Assembly: GCF_019392245.1 (NCBI RefSeq)
Contig: NZ_JAHXRL010000005.1
Coordinates: 237,042 to 301,041, forward strand
Length of the DNA: 64,000 bases
Reading direction: 5' to 3'
DNA from: Sulfitobacter sp. CW3
Lineage (GTDB): Bacteria; Pseudomonadota; Alphaproteobacteria; Rhodobacterales; Rhodobacteraceae
Both the position numbers and the translations under genes were made by a program. The notes under the pieces were generated by a model that was not told the origin of the DNA, searched no databases, and saw only the letters and a list, made by a program, of their open reading frames with translations. Position 1 is the stretch's first letter. Every line of letters begins with the position of its first letter. Of the stretch, positions 25,628 through 33,462 are shown in pieces.

Positions 25628-27658
25628 ATGACCCGCCATGATATCCTTAATGATCCGTCTATCGGCAACAAAGCCGAAGCCTACGAGGCTTTTGACGACA
25701 TCCCGACGAACCCGAACCTTGAACGCACGATTGGCGATGTCATCAATGCGCGCTATGGCCGCCGCGAGATCTTGCGCGGGATGTTGGGCGTCACAGCGAC
25801 AACCACCCTGTTCGGCACCTCAGCCATGGTAGCCCCGCATCAGGCAAGCGCCGCCGGTCACGGCAGCCGCTATGCGTTTGATGAATTGACATGGGGCAAC
25901 GACGAAAACCACCACGTCGCAGATGGCTATGACGCGCAGGTTTTGCTGCGTTGGGGCGATCCGATTACCGCTGATGCGCCTGAATTTGACGTGATGAACC
26001 AGACCGCCGCCGCGCAGCTCAAACAGTTCGGCTATAACAATGACTATGTTGGTTTTGTGCCCCTGAATCAAGATGGCACACGCGGCCTGCTGTGTGTGAA
26101 CCACGAATACACCAACGAAGAGGTGATGTTCCCCGGTCTTGGTCGTCAGGACAACGTGGGCTTTTCCGGCATGACCCCGGAACTGATCGACATTGAAATG
26201 GCCGCCCACGGTGGATCTGTTGTCGAGATCGCGAAGGACGCGAACGGCGCGTGGCAGGTTGTGCGCGATGGCAAAATGAACCGCCGCATCAGCCCGTTGG
26301 ACACCGCAATGACCATCGACGGCCCTGCCGCAGGTCACGCGCGTCTGCAAACCAACGACGACCCCACCGGCACCAAGGTGATCGGCACGCTGAACAACTG
26401 CGCCGGTGGTCTGACCCCGTGGGGCACTTGGTTGATGGCCGAGGAAAACTTTCACGGGTATTTCTGGTCCGACAATCTGGATGCCGACGGCAAGCCCGTT
26501 ATTGCGGACGACGCCCCAGAAGCCGCATCCTATAAGCGCTATGGCGTTCCGGGCATGTGGTACAACTGGGGTGCCGCCCACGACCGGTTCAACGTCGACA
26601 AAGAACCTCACGCCCCCAACAAATTCGGCTGGGTCGTCGAAGTTGACCCGATGGACCCGACATCGACCCCGATCAAGCACACCGCTTTGGGCCGCTTCCG
26701 CCACGAAGGCTCCGAAACAACCGTATCCAGCGATGGCCGTCTGGTGATCTACATGGGCGACGACAACCGCTTTGATTATCAGTATAAATACGTCTCTGGC
26801 GGAAAAGTGACCGACGACCGCGCAGCCAATTCCAAACTGCTCAGCGATGGCACGCTTTATGTCGCGCGCTTTGACGAGGACGGCACTGTGGCGTGGCTGC
26901 CCCTGACCCACGGCACCGGACCGCTCACTGCCGAAAACGGTTTCAACGACCAAGGCGACGTGATGATCGACACGCGCATCGCCGCCGATCTGCTGGGCGC
27001 GACCCCCATGGACCGCCCCGAAGACGCGCAGCCGCGTGGCGATGGCACAGCCTATATCATGCTGACCAACAACACCAAGCGCGGCGCAGATGACGTGAAC
27101 GCCGCAAACCCCCGCCCCGAAAGCAGCTTTGGTCACATCATCGAGATCAAAGAACATGGCGGCAACCACGCTGCAACCACTGGAACATGGTCGATCCTGG
27201 TAAAATGTGGCGATCCATCGCTGGCCGAAGTTGGCGCACAATGGAACCCGGACACGTCGGAAAACGGTTGGTTCGGCAGCCCCGACAACTGCGCCATCGA
27301 CGCCGACGGCCGTTTGTGGGTCAGCACCGATCAGGGCAGCGGTTGGGCCAAGACGGGCAAATCAGACGGGCTTTATGCTGTCGAGACCGAAGGCGACGCG
27401 CGCGGTACGTCCAAGCTGTTCTTCCGCTGCCCCGTCGGCGGAGAGATGTGCGGCCCCTACTTTACCGATGACGGCGAGACCCTGTTTGTCGCGGTTCAGC
27501 ATCCGGGCACGGACGGGACAAAAAACCTGGCCGGTTTCGAACGCAACAGCACTTTTGAGGACCCGGCCACCCGTTGGCCTGACTTTGATCCAGCCATGCC
27601 ACCGCGCCCGGCGGTGGTGGTCATCACCAAACAAGGCGGCGGTAAAATCGCCGTATGA
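25628..27658 (+). CDS. phoX: Alkaline phosphatase PhoX (DUF839), Tat-exported
   Basis: A calcium/iron-dependent periplasmic phosphomonoesterase, major in marine bacteria under phosphate limitation. The 676 residues include an internal twin-arginine signal (GRREILRGMLGVTATTTLF, arginines 45-46) preceded by about 44 residues. The DUF839 hallmarks follow: LLCVNHEYTNEEVMFPG, NNCAGGLTPWGTWLMAEENFHGYFW, FGWVVEVDPMDPTSTPIKHTALGRFRHEG and FRCPVGGEMCGPYFTDDGETLFVAVQHPG. The start at 25628 has AGGAG upstream; the longer frame would include the Pho box. It is monogenic with a terminator. Confidence 0.93.
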   Translation: MTRHDILNDPSIGNKAEAYEAFDDIPTNPNLERTIGDVINARYGRREILRGMLGVTATTTLFGTSAMVAPHQASAAGHGSRYAFDELTWGNDENHHVADGYDAQVLLRWGDPITADAPEFDVMNQTAAAQLKQFGYNNDYVGFVPLNQDGTRGLLCVNHEYTNEEVMFPGLGRQDNVGFSGMTPELIDIEMAAHGGSVVEIAKDANGAWQVVRDGKMNRRISPLDTAMTIDGPAAGHARLQTNDDPTGTKVIGTLNNCAGGLTPWGTWLMAEENFHGYFWSDNLDADGKPVIADDAPEAASYKRYGVPGMWYNWGAAHDRFNVDKEPHAPNKFGWVVEVDPMDPTSTPIKHTALGRFRHEGSETTVSSDGRLVIYMGDDNRFDYQYKYVSGGKVTDDRAANSKLLSDGTLYVARFDEDGTVAWLPLTHGTGPLTAENGFNDQGDVMIDTRIAADLLGATPMDRPEDAQPRGDGTAYIMLTNNTKRGADDVNAANPRPESSFGHIIEIKEHGGNHAATTGTWSILVKCGDPSLAEVGAQWNPDTSENGWFGSPDNCAIDADGRLWVSTDQGSGWAKTGKSDGLYAVETEGDARGTSKLFFRCPVGGEMCGPYFTDDGETLFVAVQHPGTDGTKNLAGFERNSTFEDPATRWPDFDPAMPPRPAVVVITKQGGGKIAV

Positions 27659-27702
27659 CGAACCCTGAGCCATAGAACGGTCCCCATTTTTTAGCAGGTG
27701 TT

Positions 27703-27734
27703 ACGCCCGGAGTTCCCGCTCCGGGCGTATTTTT
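27703..27734 (+). terminator. Rho-independent terminator of phoX
   Basis: ACGCCCGGAG (27703-27712) pairs with CTCCGGGCGT (27719-27728), followed by ATTTTT. This strong stem-loop lies 45 bases after the phoX stop. Confidence 0.9.
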
Positions 27735-27775
27735 ATCTAGGGGTCTTTTCGAGATGCGTATCGAATCATCTTTAC

Positions 27776-27787
27776 AAAACTAGTTTT
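27776..27787 (+). promoter_or_regulatory. Candidate operator of the ArsR-permease operon
   Basis: The perfect palindrome AAAACTAGTTTT lies 19 bases before the ArsR-family start, within an A+T-rich stretch between the phoX terminator and the gene. Position and symmetry suit autoregulation by the ArsR protein; the assignment is inference. Confidence 0.4.
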
Positions 27788-27805
27788 ATAGTTTTAATTG
27801 ATCCC

Positions 27806-28120
27806 ATGACAGATCACATCAAAACCGCCCGCTCCCTTGCTGCCCTTGGTCACGACACGCGTCTGGCCGTCTTTCGCCTACTTGTTCGCGCCGGCCATGA
27901 CGGTCTGAACGTGGGCGAGATTGGCCAACACCTAGGGGCAGCCCCCTCAACCCTTGCGCATCACCTTAGCGCTTTGGTCGATGCGGGGCTGGTCATTCAG
28001 ACCCGTCAGGGGCGGCAAATCGTTAACCGCGTCGATTTCGGCGCAATGCAAGAAACAGTGGCCTTTTTGACGTCAGAATGCTGCGTCGGGGTCACATTAA
28101 ACAAGGAAGACGCCGCATGA
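27806..28120 (+). CDS. ArsR/SmtB-family transcriptional regulator
   Basis: A 104-residue winged-helix repressor. The HTH is at about 35-60 (NVGEIGQHLGAAPSTLAHHLSALVDAGLVIQTRQGRQIVNRVDF). The usual ELCVCDL metal site in the recognition helix is not present; the only cysteines are a vicinal pair near the C terminus (TSECCVGV), a plausible site for As(III) or a soft metal. The start at 27806 avoids a longer frame that would run back into the phoX terminator. It overlaps the permease gene by 4 bases (ATGA), so the pair is one operon. Confidence 0.85.
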   Translation: MTDHIKTARSLAALGHDTRLAVFRLLVRAGHDGLNVGEIGQHLGAAPSTLAHHLSALVDAGLVIQTRQGRQIVNRVDFGAMQETVAFLTSECCVGVTLNKEDAA

Positions 28121-29169
28121 GCGATATCACCCTCCCCCCGCGTAACCGTGGCGTCGATCTACTGCGCCACATCTGGACGAATGAACGTGTTTGGCTGTTT
28201 TGCGCGGGCCTGCTGGCTGTGCTTTTCATCTTTAACCCACCCCAAGCCATCACCAGCGCGCAGTTCGCCGCTACCAACCTTTTGAATGTCGCGCCGTTTT
28301 TGATCCTGTCGATCGGGATCGCCGCCTATGCGGGGGCGACCGGCGCGGACGGGTTGATCGCGCGTGCCTTTACCGGATCGCCTGCCATCATGATCATGAT
28401 CGCGGCGCTTGCGGGCGGGCTGTCGCCGTTTTGTTCCTGCGGGGTCATCCCGCTGATTGCCGCCTTGCTTGCCATGGGCGTGCCCCTGTCGGCTGTCATG
28501 GCTTTTTGGTTGGCATCGCCCGTCATGGACCCGTCGATGTTCTTTCTAACCACCGGCGTCTTGGGTTTTGAATTTGCTATAGCCAAAACGCTGGCCGCCG
28601 TGGGCCTTGGGGTCTTTGGCGGGGTCGTGGTGCATTTCATGTCCAAGGCTGGCGGTTTGACCGATCCCCTGCGCGAAGGCGTGGGCAACGGCGGCTGTGG
28701 GGCCTCAAAGGTGCGCAGCGTGCAGACCGTCGTATGGAAATTCTGGCAAGACGACGCCCGCGTGACCAAATTCTGGCGCGAGGCCGTGAAGACCACCTTT
28801 TTCCTCGCCAAATGGCTGACGCTCGCCTTTTTGCTGGAAAGCCTGATGCTGGCATGGATCCCTGCCGAACTGATCACAAGCGTCTTGGGTGGCACAGGAT
28901 TTGCCCCCATCGGCATGGCAACATTGGTCGGCGTGCCAGCTTATCTGAACGGTTACGCGGCGCTGCCATTGGTCGGCGGATTGATGGGCCAAGGCATGGC
29001 ACCGGGCGCGGGTCTTGCGTTCTTGGTGGCGGGCGGCGTCACATCTCTGCCCGCCGCCATCGCCGTCTGGGCCTTGGTCAAAAAGCCGGTGTTCTTCCTA
29101 TATGTCTCCCTCGCGCTTGTCGGATCACTGACCAGCGGGATTTTGTTCCAGCTGTGGATGACCCTCTGA
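28117..29169 (+). CDS. Permease, UPF0718/ArsP-like
   Basis: A 350-residue inner-membrane protein with eight or more hydrophobic segments. The diagnostic motif FCSCGVIPLIAALLAMG with a CxC pair is present, followed by FWLASPVMDPSMFFLTTG and a second half with GTGFAPIGMATLVGVPAYLNGYAALPLVGGLM. Family members include ArsP, an efflux permease for trivalent organoarsenicals, and putative Cu/Zn exporters. A long loop between halves carries GNGGCGASK. Linkage to an ArsR-type repressor supports a metal or metalloid efflux role; the actual substrate is open. It ends 5 bases before the convergent znuA. Confidence 0.82.
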   Translation: MSDITLPPRNRGVDLLRHIWTNERVWLFCAGLLAVLFIFNPPQAITSAQFAATNLLNVAPFLILSIGIAAYAGATGADGLIARAFTGSPAIMIMIAALAGGLSPFCSCGVIPLIAALLAMGVPLSAVMAFWLASPVMDPSMFFLTTGVLGFEFAIAKTLAAVGLGVFGGVVVHFMSKAGGLTDPLREGVGNGGCGASKVRSVQTVVWKFWQDDARVTKFWREAVKTTFFLAKWLTLAFLLESLMLAWIPAELITSVLGGTGFAPIGMATLVGVPAYLNGYAALPLVGGLMGQGMAPGAGLAFLVAGGVTSLPAAIAVWALVKKPVFFLYVSLALVGSLTSGILFQLWMTL

Positions 29170-29174
29170 ACGCG

Positions 29175-30248
29175 TTACTTTGACAGACATTCGGTAAACG
29201 ACGTTGCAAGCCCCTGGATCACCTCGCCATACAGCGCAGGCCCGGGGGTAAGCGCTGCGCCCAAGGGATCAAGCGGCGCTGATTTCATGTCGCCCCCCTC
29301 GGCCAAGGCGGCAACAAGACCCGGGTTGAATTGCGGTTCGGTAAAGACACAGACGGCATTGACAGATTGCACCACCTCGCGCACCTCGGCCAGCCGCGCT
29401 GCACTGGGGGCACTGCCATCACTAAGGGAAAGCGCCGCACTGGCCTCAACCCCGAAACGCGCCTCGAAATAGTGGTAGGCATCGTGGAAAACCGCAAAAG
29501 GTCGGCCCTGTAGGGGTGTCAGCTGCGCTTGGATGCTGGTTTGCAAATCGGTTAGCTCCGCCTGCCCCTTGGCCGCATTGGCCGCATAAATGGCAGCGTT
29601 TTCGGGATCAAGTTGGCCAAGCACATCCGAGATCGCCCCAAGCCACAAGGACGCATTGACCGGATCAAGCCAGAGATGCGGATCAACGGCACCCGCCGCG
29701 TGATTATGCCCATCTTGGTCATCGTGGTCGTCATGCTCGTCATGGCCACCGTCGTCGGCATGGTCATCATGATCGTCGTGATCTGCATGGTCGTCATCAT
29801 CATCATCATGTTCCTCATGCGCATCATGACCTTCTTCGCCCGCATGATCATCATGATCCTCATGATCCTCATGATCCTCATCGTGATCATGGGCTTCGAA
29901 CGCCACACCTGCGCGGTTCGTCAACACGAGGGTGCCTGCGACGTCCTCAAGCTCAAGATGCAGCGCATCGCCTGCCAGCGCTTCGATCGGTTCGCCCATC
30001 CAAGGGGTCAACGCATGGCCAACCCACACCACCAAATCAGCCCCGGCCAGCGCGCGCGCCTCGGACGGGCGCATGGCATAGCTGTGCGGCGACGCGCCCG
30101 GCGGGATCGTCAGATCAGGCGTACCCACCCCGGCCATCACCTGAGACACAAGCGAATGAACCGGCGCAATATCCGTCGCCACGCGGGGAACGTCGGCCCA
30201 TGCAGCAGTGGATAAAAGCACGAAAGAGGCAGGCAGTAGATAGCGCAT
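29175..30248 (-). CDS. znuA: Zinc ABC transporter substrate-binding protein
   Basis: The periplasmic zinc-binding protein of ZnuABC. The 357 residues start with a Sec signal (cleavage near residue 18, AWA-DV). Ligand histidines are in PGASPHSYAMRPS (H55) and DPHLWLDP (H191), and a later segment carries FHDAYHYFEARFG. A very long His/Asp/Glu-rich loop occupies about 120-183 and is longer than in E. coli ZnuA; such loops capture zinc. It is transcribed divergently from zur across a gap with two Zur-like palindromes, so zinc repression is expected. Confidence 0.95.
   Translation of the reverse strand: MRYLLPASFVLLSTAAWADVPRVATDIAPVHSLVSQVMAGVGTPDLTIPPGASPHSYAMRPSEARALAGADLVVWVGHALTPWMGEPIEALAGDALHLELEDVAGTLVLTNRAGVAFEAHDHDEDHEDHEDHDDHAGEEGHDAHEEHDDDDDDHADHDDHDDHADDGGHDEHDDHDDQDGHNHAAGAVDPHLWLDPVNASLWLGAISDVLGQLDPENAAIYAANAAKGQAELTDLQTSIQAQLTPLQGRPFAVFHDAYHYFEARFGVEASAALSLSDGSAPSAARLAEVREVVQSVNAVCVFTEPQFNPGLVAALAEGGDMKSAPLDPLGAALTPGPALYGEVIQGLATSFTECLSK
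29852..29878 (-). repeat. 9-bp tandem repeat in the znuA His-rich loop
   Basis: CATGATCCT is repeated three times in tandem and encodes part of the DHEDHEDHE stretch of ZnuA. The surrounding 200 bases are also near-repetitive. Such a tract can change length by slippage while keeping frame. Confidence 0.8.
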
Positions 30249-30264
30249 GGTGATGCTCCGTTTT

Positions 30265-30277
30265 GTTATAATATAAC
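30265..30277. promoter_or_regulatory. Candidate Zur box 1
   Basis: The perfect odd palindrome GTTATA-A-TATAAC lies 17 bases upstream of the znuA start. It shares the GTTATA core with the second palindrome in the same divergent gap. Confidence 0.65.
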
Positions 30278-30290
30278 GCTTGATAGATCA

Positions 30291-30306
30291 GATGTTATAA
30301 CATATC
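30291..30306. promoter_or_regulatory. Candidate Zur box 2
   Basis: GATGTTATAACATATC has the perfect core ATGTTATAACAT and matches the GTTATAAC-centred Zur motif of alphaproteobacteria. It lies 28 bases upstream of the zur start, so Zur probably controls zur-znuCB and, with box 1, znuA. Confidence 0.75.
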
Positions 30307-30333
30307 AATCCCCAAAGCTGCAGCGGAGGCAAA

Positions 30334-30816
30334 ATGACCACCATCGGATTTGAAACCCACGATCACCACGCCTGTGTCAACGACACCATGGCCAAGGCAG
30401 AAAGCCGCTGTGCCGCCCTTGATCTGCGGCTTACACCCGTGCGCCGCCGGGTCTTGGAACTGCTGCTGGCCGAACATCGTGCGCTTGGGGCCTATGATAT
30501 CTTGGGGCATCTGTCTGTTGAAGGGCTGGGTACCCAGCCCCCTGTCGCCTATCGCGCGCTTGATTTTCTGGTCAAAGCCGGGTTCGCCCACCGGATCGAG
30601 GCGCTGAATGCCTATACCGCCTGCGCCCATCTGGGTCAGGATCACACGCCCGCCTTTCTAATCTGTCGCAGTTGTCAGTCGGTTGCCGAAAGCGACACGA
30701 CACTGACCCAAGGGCGTCTTGGCAAAGCAGCCCGCGCTGCCGGTTTCCACATCGAACACACCGTCGTCGAGGCCCAAGGCCTCTGCCCTGCGTGCCAGCC
30801 GCAGGATGCCGCATGA
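30334..30816 (+). CDS. zur: Fur-family zinc uptake regulator Zur
   Basis: A 160-residue Fur-superfamily repressor. The winged helix is at about 28-90 (LTPVRRRVLELLLAEHRALGAYDILGHL, then VAYRALDFLVKAGFAHRI). The structural zinc site is seen as CRSC (residues about 110-113) and CPAC near the C terminus. H/D-rich N-terminal residues (ETHDHHAC) may add a metal site. GGAGG precedes the start. It overlaps znuC by 4 bases. The identification as Zur rather than Fur or Mur rests on its znu neighbours. Confidence 0.92.
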   Translation: MTTIGFETHDHHACVNDTMAKAESRCAALDLRLTPVRRRVLELLLAEHRALGAYDILGHLSVEGLGTQPPVAYRALDFLVKAGFAHRIEALNAYTACAHLGQDHTPAFLICRSCQSVAESDTTLTQGRLGKAARAAGFHIEHTVVEAQGLCPACQPQDAA

Positions 30817-31559
30817 GCCTTATTTCAACGCATAACCTGACCCTTGTTCTGGACGGTCAAACCGTTCTGAAGAACGTGAATATCGCCATCAACCGCGGTG
30901 AAATTGTGACCATCGTCGGCCCGAACGGGTCGGGCAAATCCAGCCTGCTGCGCGCCCTGATCGGCGCGTTGAAGCCCGCCAGCGGTACAGTGACCCGCGC
31001 CGAAGGCCTGCGCATCGGATATGTGCCGCAAAAGCTGCAAATTGATGCCACCTTGCCGCTGACCGTTCATGGATTTCTGAACCTGCCAAATCGCCAGCCC
31101 CGCGCTGTTGTTGAGGATGCTTTGAAAAAGGCTGGTGTCGGCGATCTGGCGAAACGTCAGATGGTCGATCTTTCCGGTGGGCAATTTCAACGGGTTCTGC
31201 TGGCCCGCGCCTTGCTGAATACCCCCGACATTCTGATTTTGGACGAGGCGACCCAAGGGCTGGACCAACCCGGCGCTGCCGCATTTTACCGTCAGATCGA
31301 AGACGTCCGTCGTGATATGGGCTGTGCTGTGCTGATGGTCAGCCACGATTTGCACGTGGTCATGGCCGCGTCGGACCGTGTGGTGTGCCTGAACGGGCAT
31401 GTCTGCTGCGAAGGCACCCCCGAGATTGTCGCCGACGCCCCCGAATACCGCGCCCTGTTCGGGACCGGAACCCAAGGGGCCTTTGCCCTGTACCGGCACG
31501 AACACACCCATTCACATGACCACGATCATGACCACACTCACTGCGACGGGGATCACTAA
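30813..31559 (+). CDS. znuC: Zinc ABC transporter ATPase
   Basis: The ATP-binding subunit of ZnuABC, 248 residues. Walker A is GPNGSGKSS, the signature LSGGQFQR, Walker B ILILDEATQGLD and the switch His is in VSHDLHVV. The C terminus carries a His-rich tail (EHTHSHDHDHDHTHCDGDH), typical of proteobacterial ZnuC. The start at 30813 forms ATGA with the zur stop; the frame is open earlier but lies within zur. Confidence 0.95.
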   Translation: MSLISTHNLTLVLDGQTVLKNVNIAINRGEIVTIVGPNGSGKSSLLRALIGALKPASGTVTRAEGLRIGYVPQKLQIDATLPLTVHGFLNLPNRQPRAVVEDALKKAGVGDLAKRQMVDLSGGQFQRVLLARALLNTPDILILDEATQGLDQPGAAAFYRQIEDVRRDMGCAVLMVSHDLHVVMAASDRVVCLNGHVCCEGTPEIVADAPEYRALFGTGTQGAFALYRHEHTHSHDHDHDHTHCDGDH

Positions 31560-32350
31560 TGCTGGATGATTTTCTACTGCGCGCCGCCCTTGCAGGCGTT
31601 GGCGTGGCACTGGCGGCAGCCCCTTTGGGGTGCTTTGTAGTATGGCGGCGCATGGCCTATTTCGGCGATGCAACATCGCACGCGGCGCTGTTGGGGGTTG
31701 CGCTGGCGCTGTCACTGGATTTGCCGGTTTTCGCTGGGGTATTGGTTGTCGCCTTGGCCATGGCGGTGATTGTCGCCACGCTGAACGGGCGTAATGTCAG
31801 CACAGACGCCTTGCTGGGGGTTCTGGCCCATGGGGCACTGGCCATTGGTCTGGTCGCCGTGTCCCTGTTGCCCAACCAACGGGTCGACCTAAGCGCCTAT
31901 CTTTTCGGGGAAATTCTGGCGGTGACTAAGGGTGATCTGGCCGTGATCTGGGGCGGTGCTACGGTATCTATCGCGCTGTTGGTCTGGCGTTGGCAGGCGT
32001 TGTTGTCTGCGACCCTCAACCCCGATCTGGCCACCGCAAGCGGGCTGAACCCCAAACGCGAACAACTGATCCTGACGCTGGCCCTTGCTGTCACGGTCGC
32101 GGTCGCATTGAAGGTCGTGGGCGCGTTGTTGATTGCGGCGATGCTAATCATCCCTGCCGCCACCGCACGCCCGTTTTCACGTAGCCCTGAAACGATGGCG
32201 ATTACCGCCGCCGTGATTGGCATGATCTCGACCTTGGGCGGGTTGGCCGCGTCATTCGCATTTGACACGCCCACCGGACCCAGCATGGTCAGCGTCGCCG
32301 CTGTTCTGTTTGCAGCATCAACAGGGCTGGCAGCGGTCTTTCGGCGCTAG
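31559..32350 (+). CDS. znuB: Zinc ABC transporter permease
   Basis: The membrane subunit of ZnuABC, 263 residues and about eight hydrophobic segments. The ABC-3 family hallmark GCFVVWRRMAYFGDATSHAALLGVALAL is at the N-terminal end, with VALKVVGALLIAAMLIIPAATARPFSRS and FDTPTGPSMV in the C-terminal half. The start overlaps the znuC stop (TAATG). The stop overlaps the convergent RidA-family gene by 4 bases. Confidence 0.95.
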   Translation: MLDDFLLRAALAGVGVALAAAPLGCFVVWRRMAYFGDATSHAALLGVALALSLDLPVFAGVLVVALAMAVIVATLNGRNVSTDALLGVLAHGALAIGLVAVSLLPNQRVDLSAYLFGEILAVTKGDLAVIWGGATVSIALLVWRWQALLSATLNPDLATASGLNPKREQLILTLALAVTVAVALKVVGALLIAAMLIIPAATARPFSRSPETMAITAAVIGMISTLGGLAASFAFDTPTGPSMVSVAAVLFAASTGLAAVFRR

Positions 32351-32748
32351 CCCTTTGAAATAACGGCAGTTGCTTCGATCTCGACGCGGGCTTCATCCTC
32401 GATCAGACCCGCGACGACGACCATTGCCATCGCTGGAAAATGCCGCCCCATCACCTCGCGGTAGGCGCGGCCGACTTCGGCTTGAGCGGCCAGATATTCA
32501 GCCTTATCCGTTACATACCACGTCAGGCGCATGATATCTTCGGGCACACCGCCTGCGGCTTCGACCACGTCGCGGATATTGCGTAACGCCTGCTTCATCT
32601 GGCCAATGAAATCATGTGCCTCGAATTTTTGATCTGCCGTCCACCCGATCTGGCCGCCGACAAACAGATGCCCGTCCGCGCTGAGCATCCCGTTGGCATA
32701 GCCTTTGGCCGGGGCCCAACCTTCGGGCTGGATCACTTGATGAGACAT
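32347..32748 (-). CDS. RidA-family protein at the end of the anthranilate cluster
   Basis: A 133-residue RidA-fold protein (HLFVGGQIGWTADQKFEAHDFIGQMKQALRNIRDVVEAAGG, MRLTWYVTDKAEYLAAQ, ending ARVEIEATAVISKG). Where canonical RidA has the carboxylate-binding arginine before the last strand (ARLP-type), this has AGLIED, so it belongs to a non-canonical Rid group. It follows the LivF-like gene by 24 bases on the same strand, closing the long tryptophan/anthranilate run. A role in hydrolysing an enamine or imine intermediate, perhaps a CoA thioester lacking a free carboxylate, is an inference from this position. Confidence 0.85.
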   Translation of the reverse strand: MSHQVIQPEGWAPAKGYANGMLSADGHLFVGGQIGWTADQKFEAHDFIGQMKQALRNIRDVVEAAGGVPEDIMRLTWYVTDKAEYLAAQAEVGRAYREVMGRHFPAMAMVVVAGLIEDEARVEIEATAVISKG

Positions 32749-32772
32749 TTGTTTTCCTTTTCAGACAGGCGC

Positions 32773-33462
32773 TTAGACGCCAAGATATTGATCGGCAACA
32801 GCGGCATCGAGGGCATCCATACGCCCCGACCAGACAGAAGCGCCGCGTTCCAGTATAACGGCACGGTCTGCGACCTGTCGCAATTCGGCCAGTGATTTAT
32901 CGACAACCAGCAATGCCAGTCCAGAGTCACGCTTGAGCGTGGCGACAGCAGCCCAGATTTCCTGACGCACGACGGGGGCCAGCCCTTCGGTGGCCTCGTC
33001 CAGCATCAGCAATGTCGGGTTTGTCATCAAGGCGCGGCCAATTGCCAGCATTTGCTGTTCGCCCCCCGACAGCGACGCCGCAACCTGATCGACGCGTTCG
33101 CCCAAACGCGGAAACAAGGCGCATACCCTGTCAAAATCCCACGCGCCGGGGCGCGCGGCGGCAATCAGGTTTTCATAAACGGTAAGCGGGCCAAAACAAC
33201 GCCGCCCCTCGGGGACCAACCCCAGCCCGGCCTGCGCCGCCTTGTAGCTGGGCAACGGACCCAGATCGCGGCCATTGAAATGCACGGTGCCAGCGGATTG
33301 TTTTAGCATCCGGCAGATGACTTTGATCGTTGTGGATTTGCCCATGCCATTGCGGCCCATCAGCGCGCAAACCTCGCCGGCCTCAAGCGTCAGATCGACG
33401 CCGAATAACGCTTGGGACGGGCCGTAAGACGCTGTAATGCCTTTGAGTTCCAACATGCTCAT
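32773..33462 (-). CDS. Liv-type ABC ATPase (LivF-like) of the aromatic cluster
   Basis: An ATP-binding subunit of 229 residues. Walker A GRNGMGKST, signature LSGGEQQ, Walker B LLMLDEATEGLAP and the degenerate switch segment LLVVDKSLAEL are visible. Its start overlaps the LivG-like stop by 4 bases. It is the last transporter gene before the RidA gene. The transporter lies directly downstream of kynA/kynU, so it may import tryptophan, kynurenine, anthranilate or a related aromatic. Confidence 0.92.
   Translation of the reverse strand: MSMLELKGITASYGPSQALFGVDLTLEAGEVCALMGRNGMGKSTTIKVICRMLKQSAGTVHFNGRDLGPLPSYKAAQAGLGLVPEGRRCFGPLTVYENLIAAARPGAWDFDRVCALFPRLGERVDQVAASLSGGEQQMLAIGRALMTNPTLLMLDEATEGLAPVVRQEIWAAVATLKRDSGLALLVVDKSLAELRQVADRAVILERGASVWSGRMDALDAAVADQYLGV

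Noticed and set aside
29700..29900. Possible CRISPR-like array because of repeated short units
   Set aside because: The repeats have no spacers and encode the ZnuA metal-binding loop.
29613..30215. A 200-codon frame on the plus strand opposite the znuA His-rich loop, rich in Met, Ile and Val
   Set aside because: It is the complement of repetitive His/Asp codons; it looks like a membrane protein only for that reason.
32347..32748. Reading the RidA-family gene as 2-aminomuconate deaminase
   Set aside because: The cluster encodes the CoA-dependent route, not the 3-hydroxyanthranilate/2-aminomuconate route, and the key arginine is absent.
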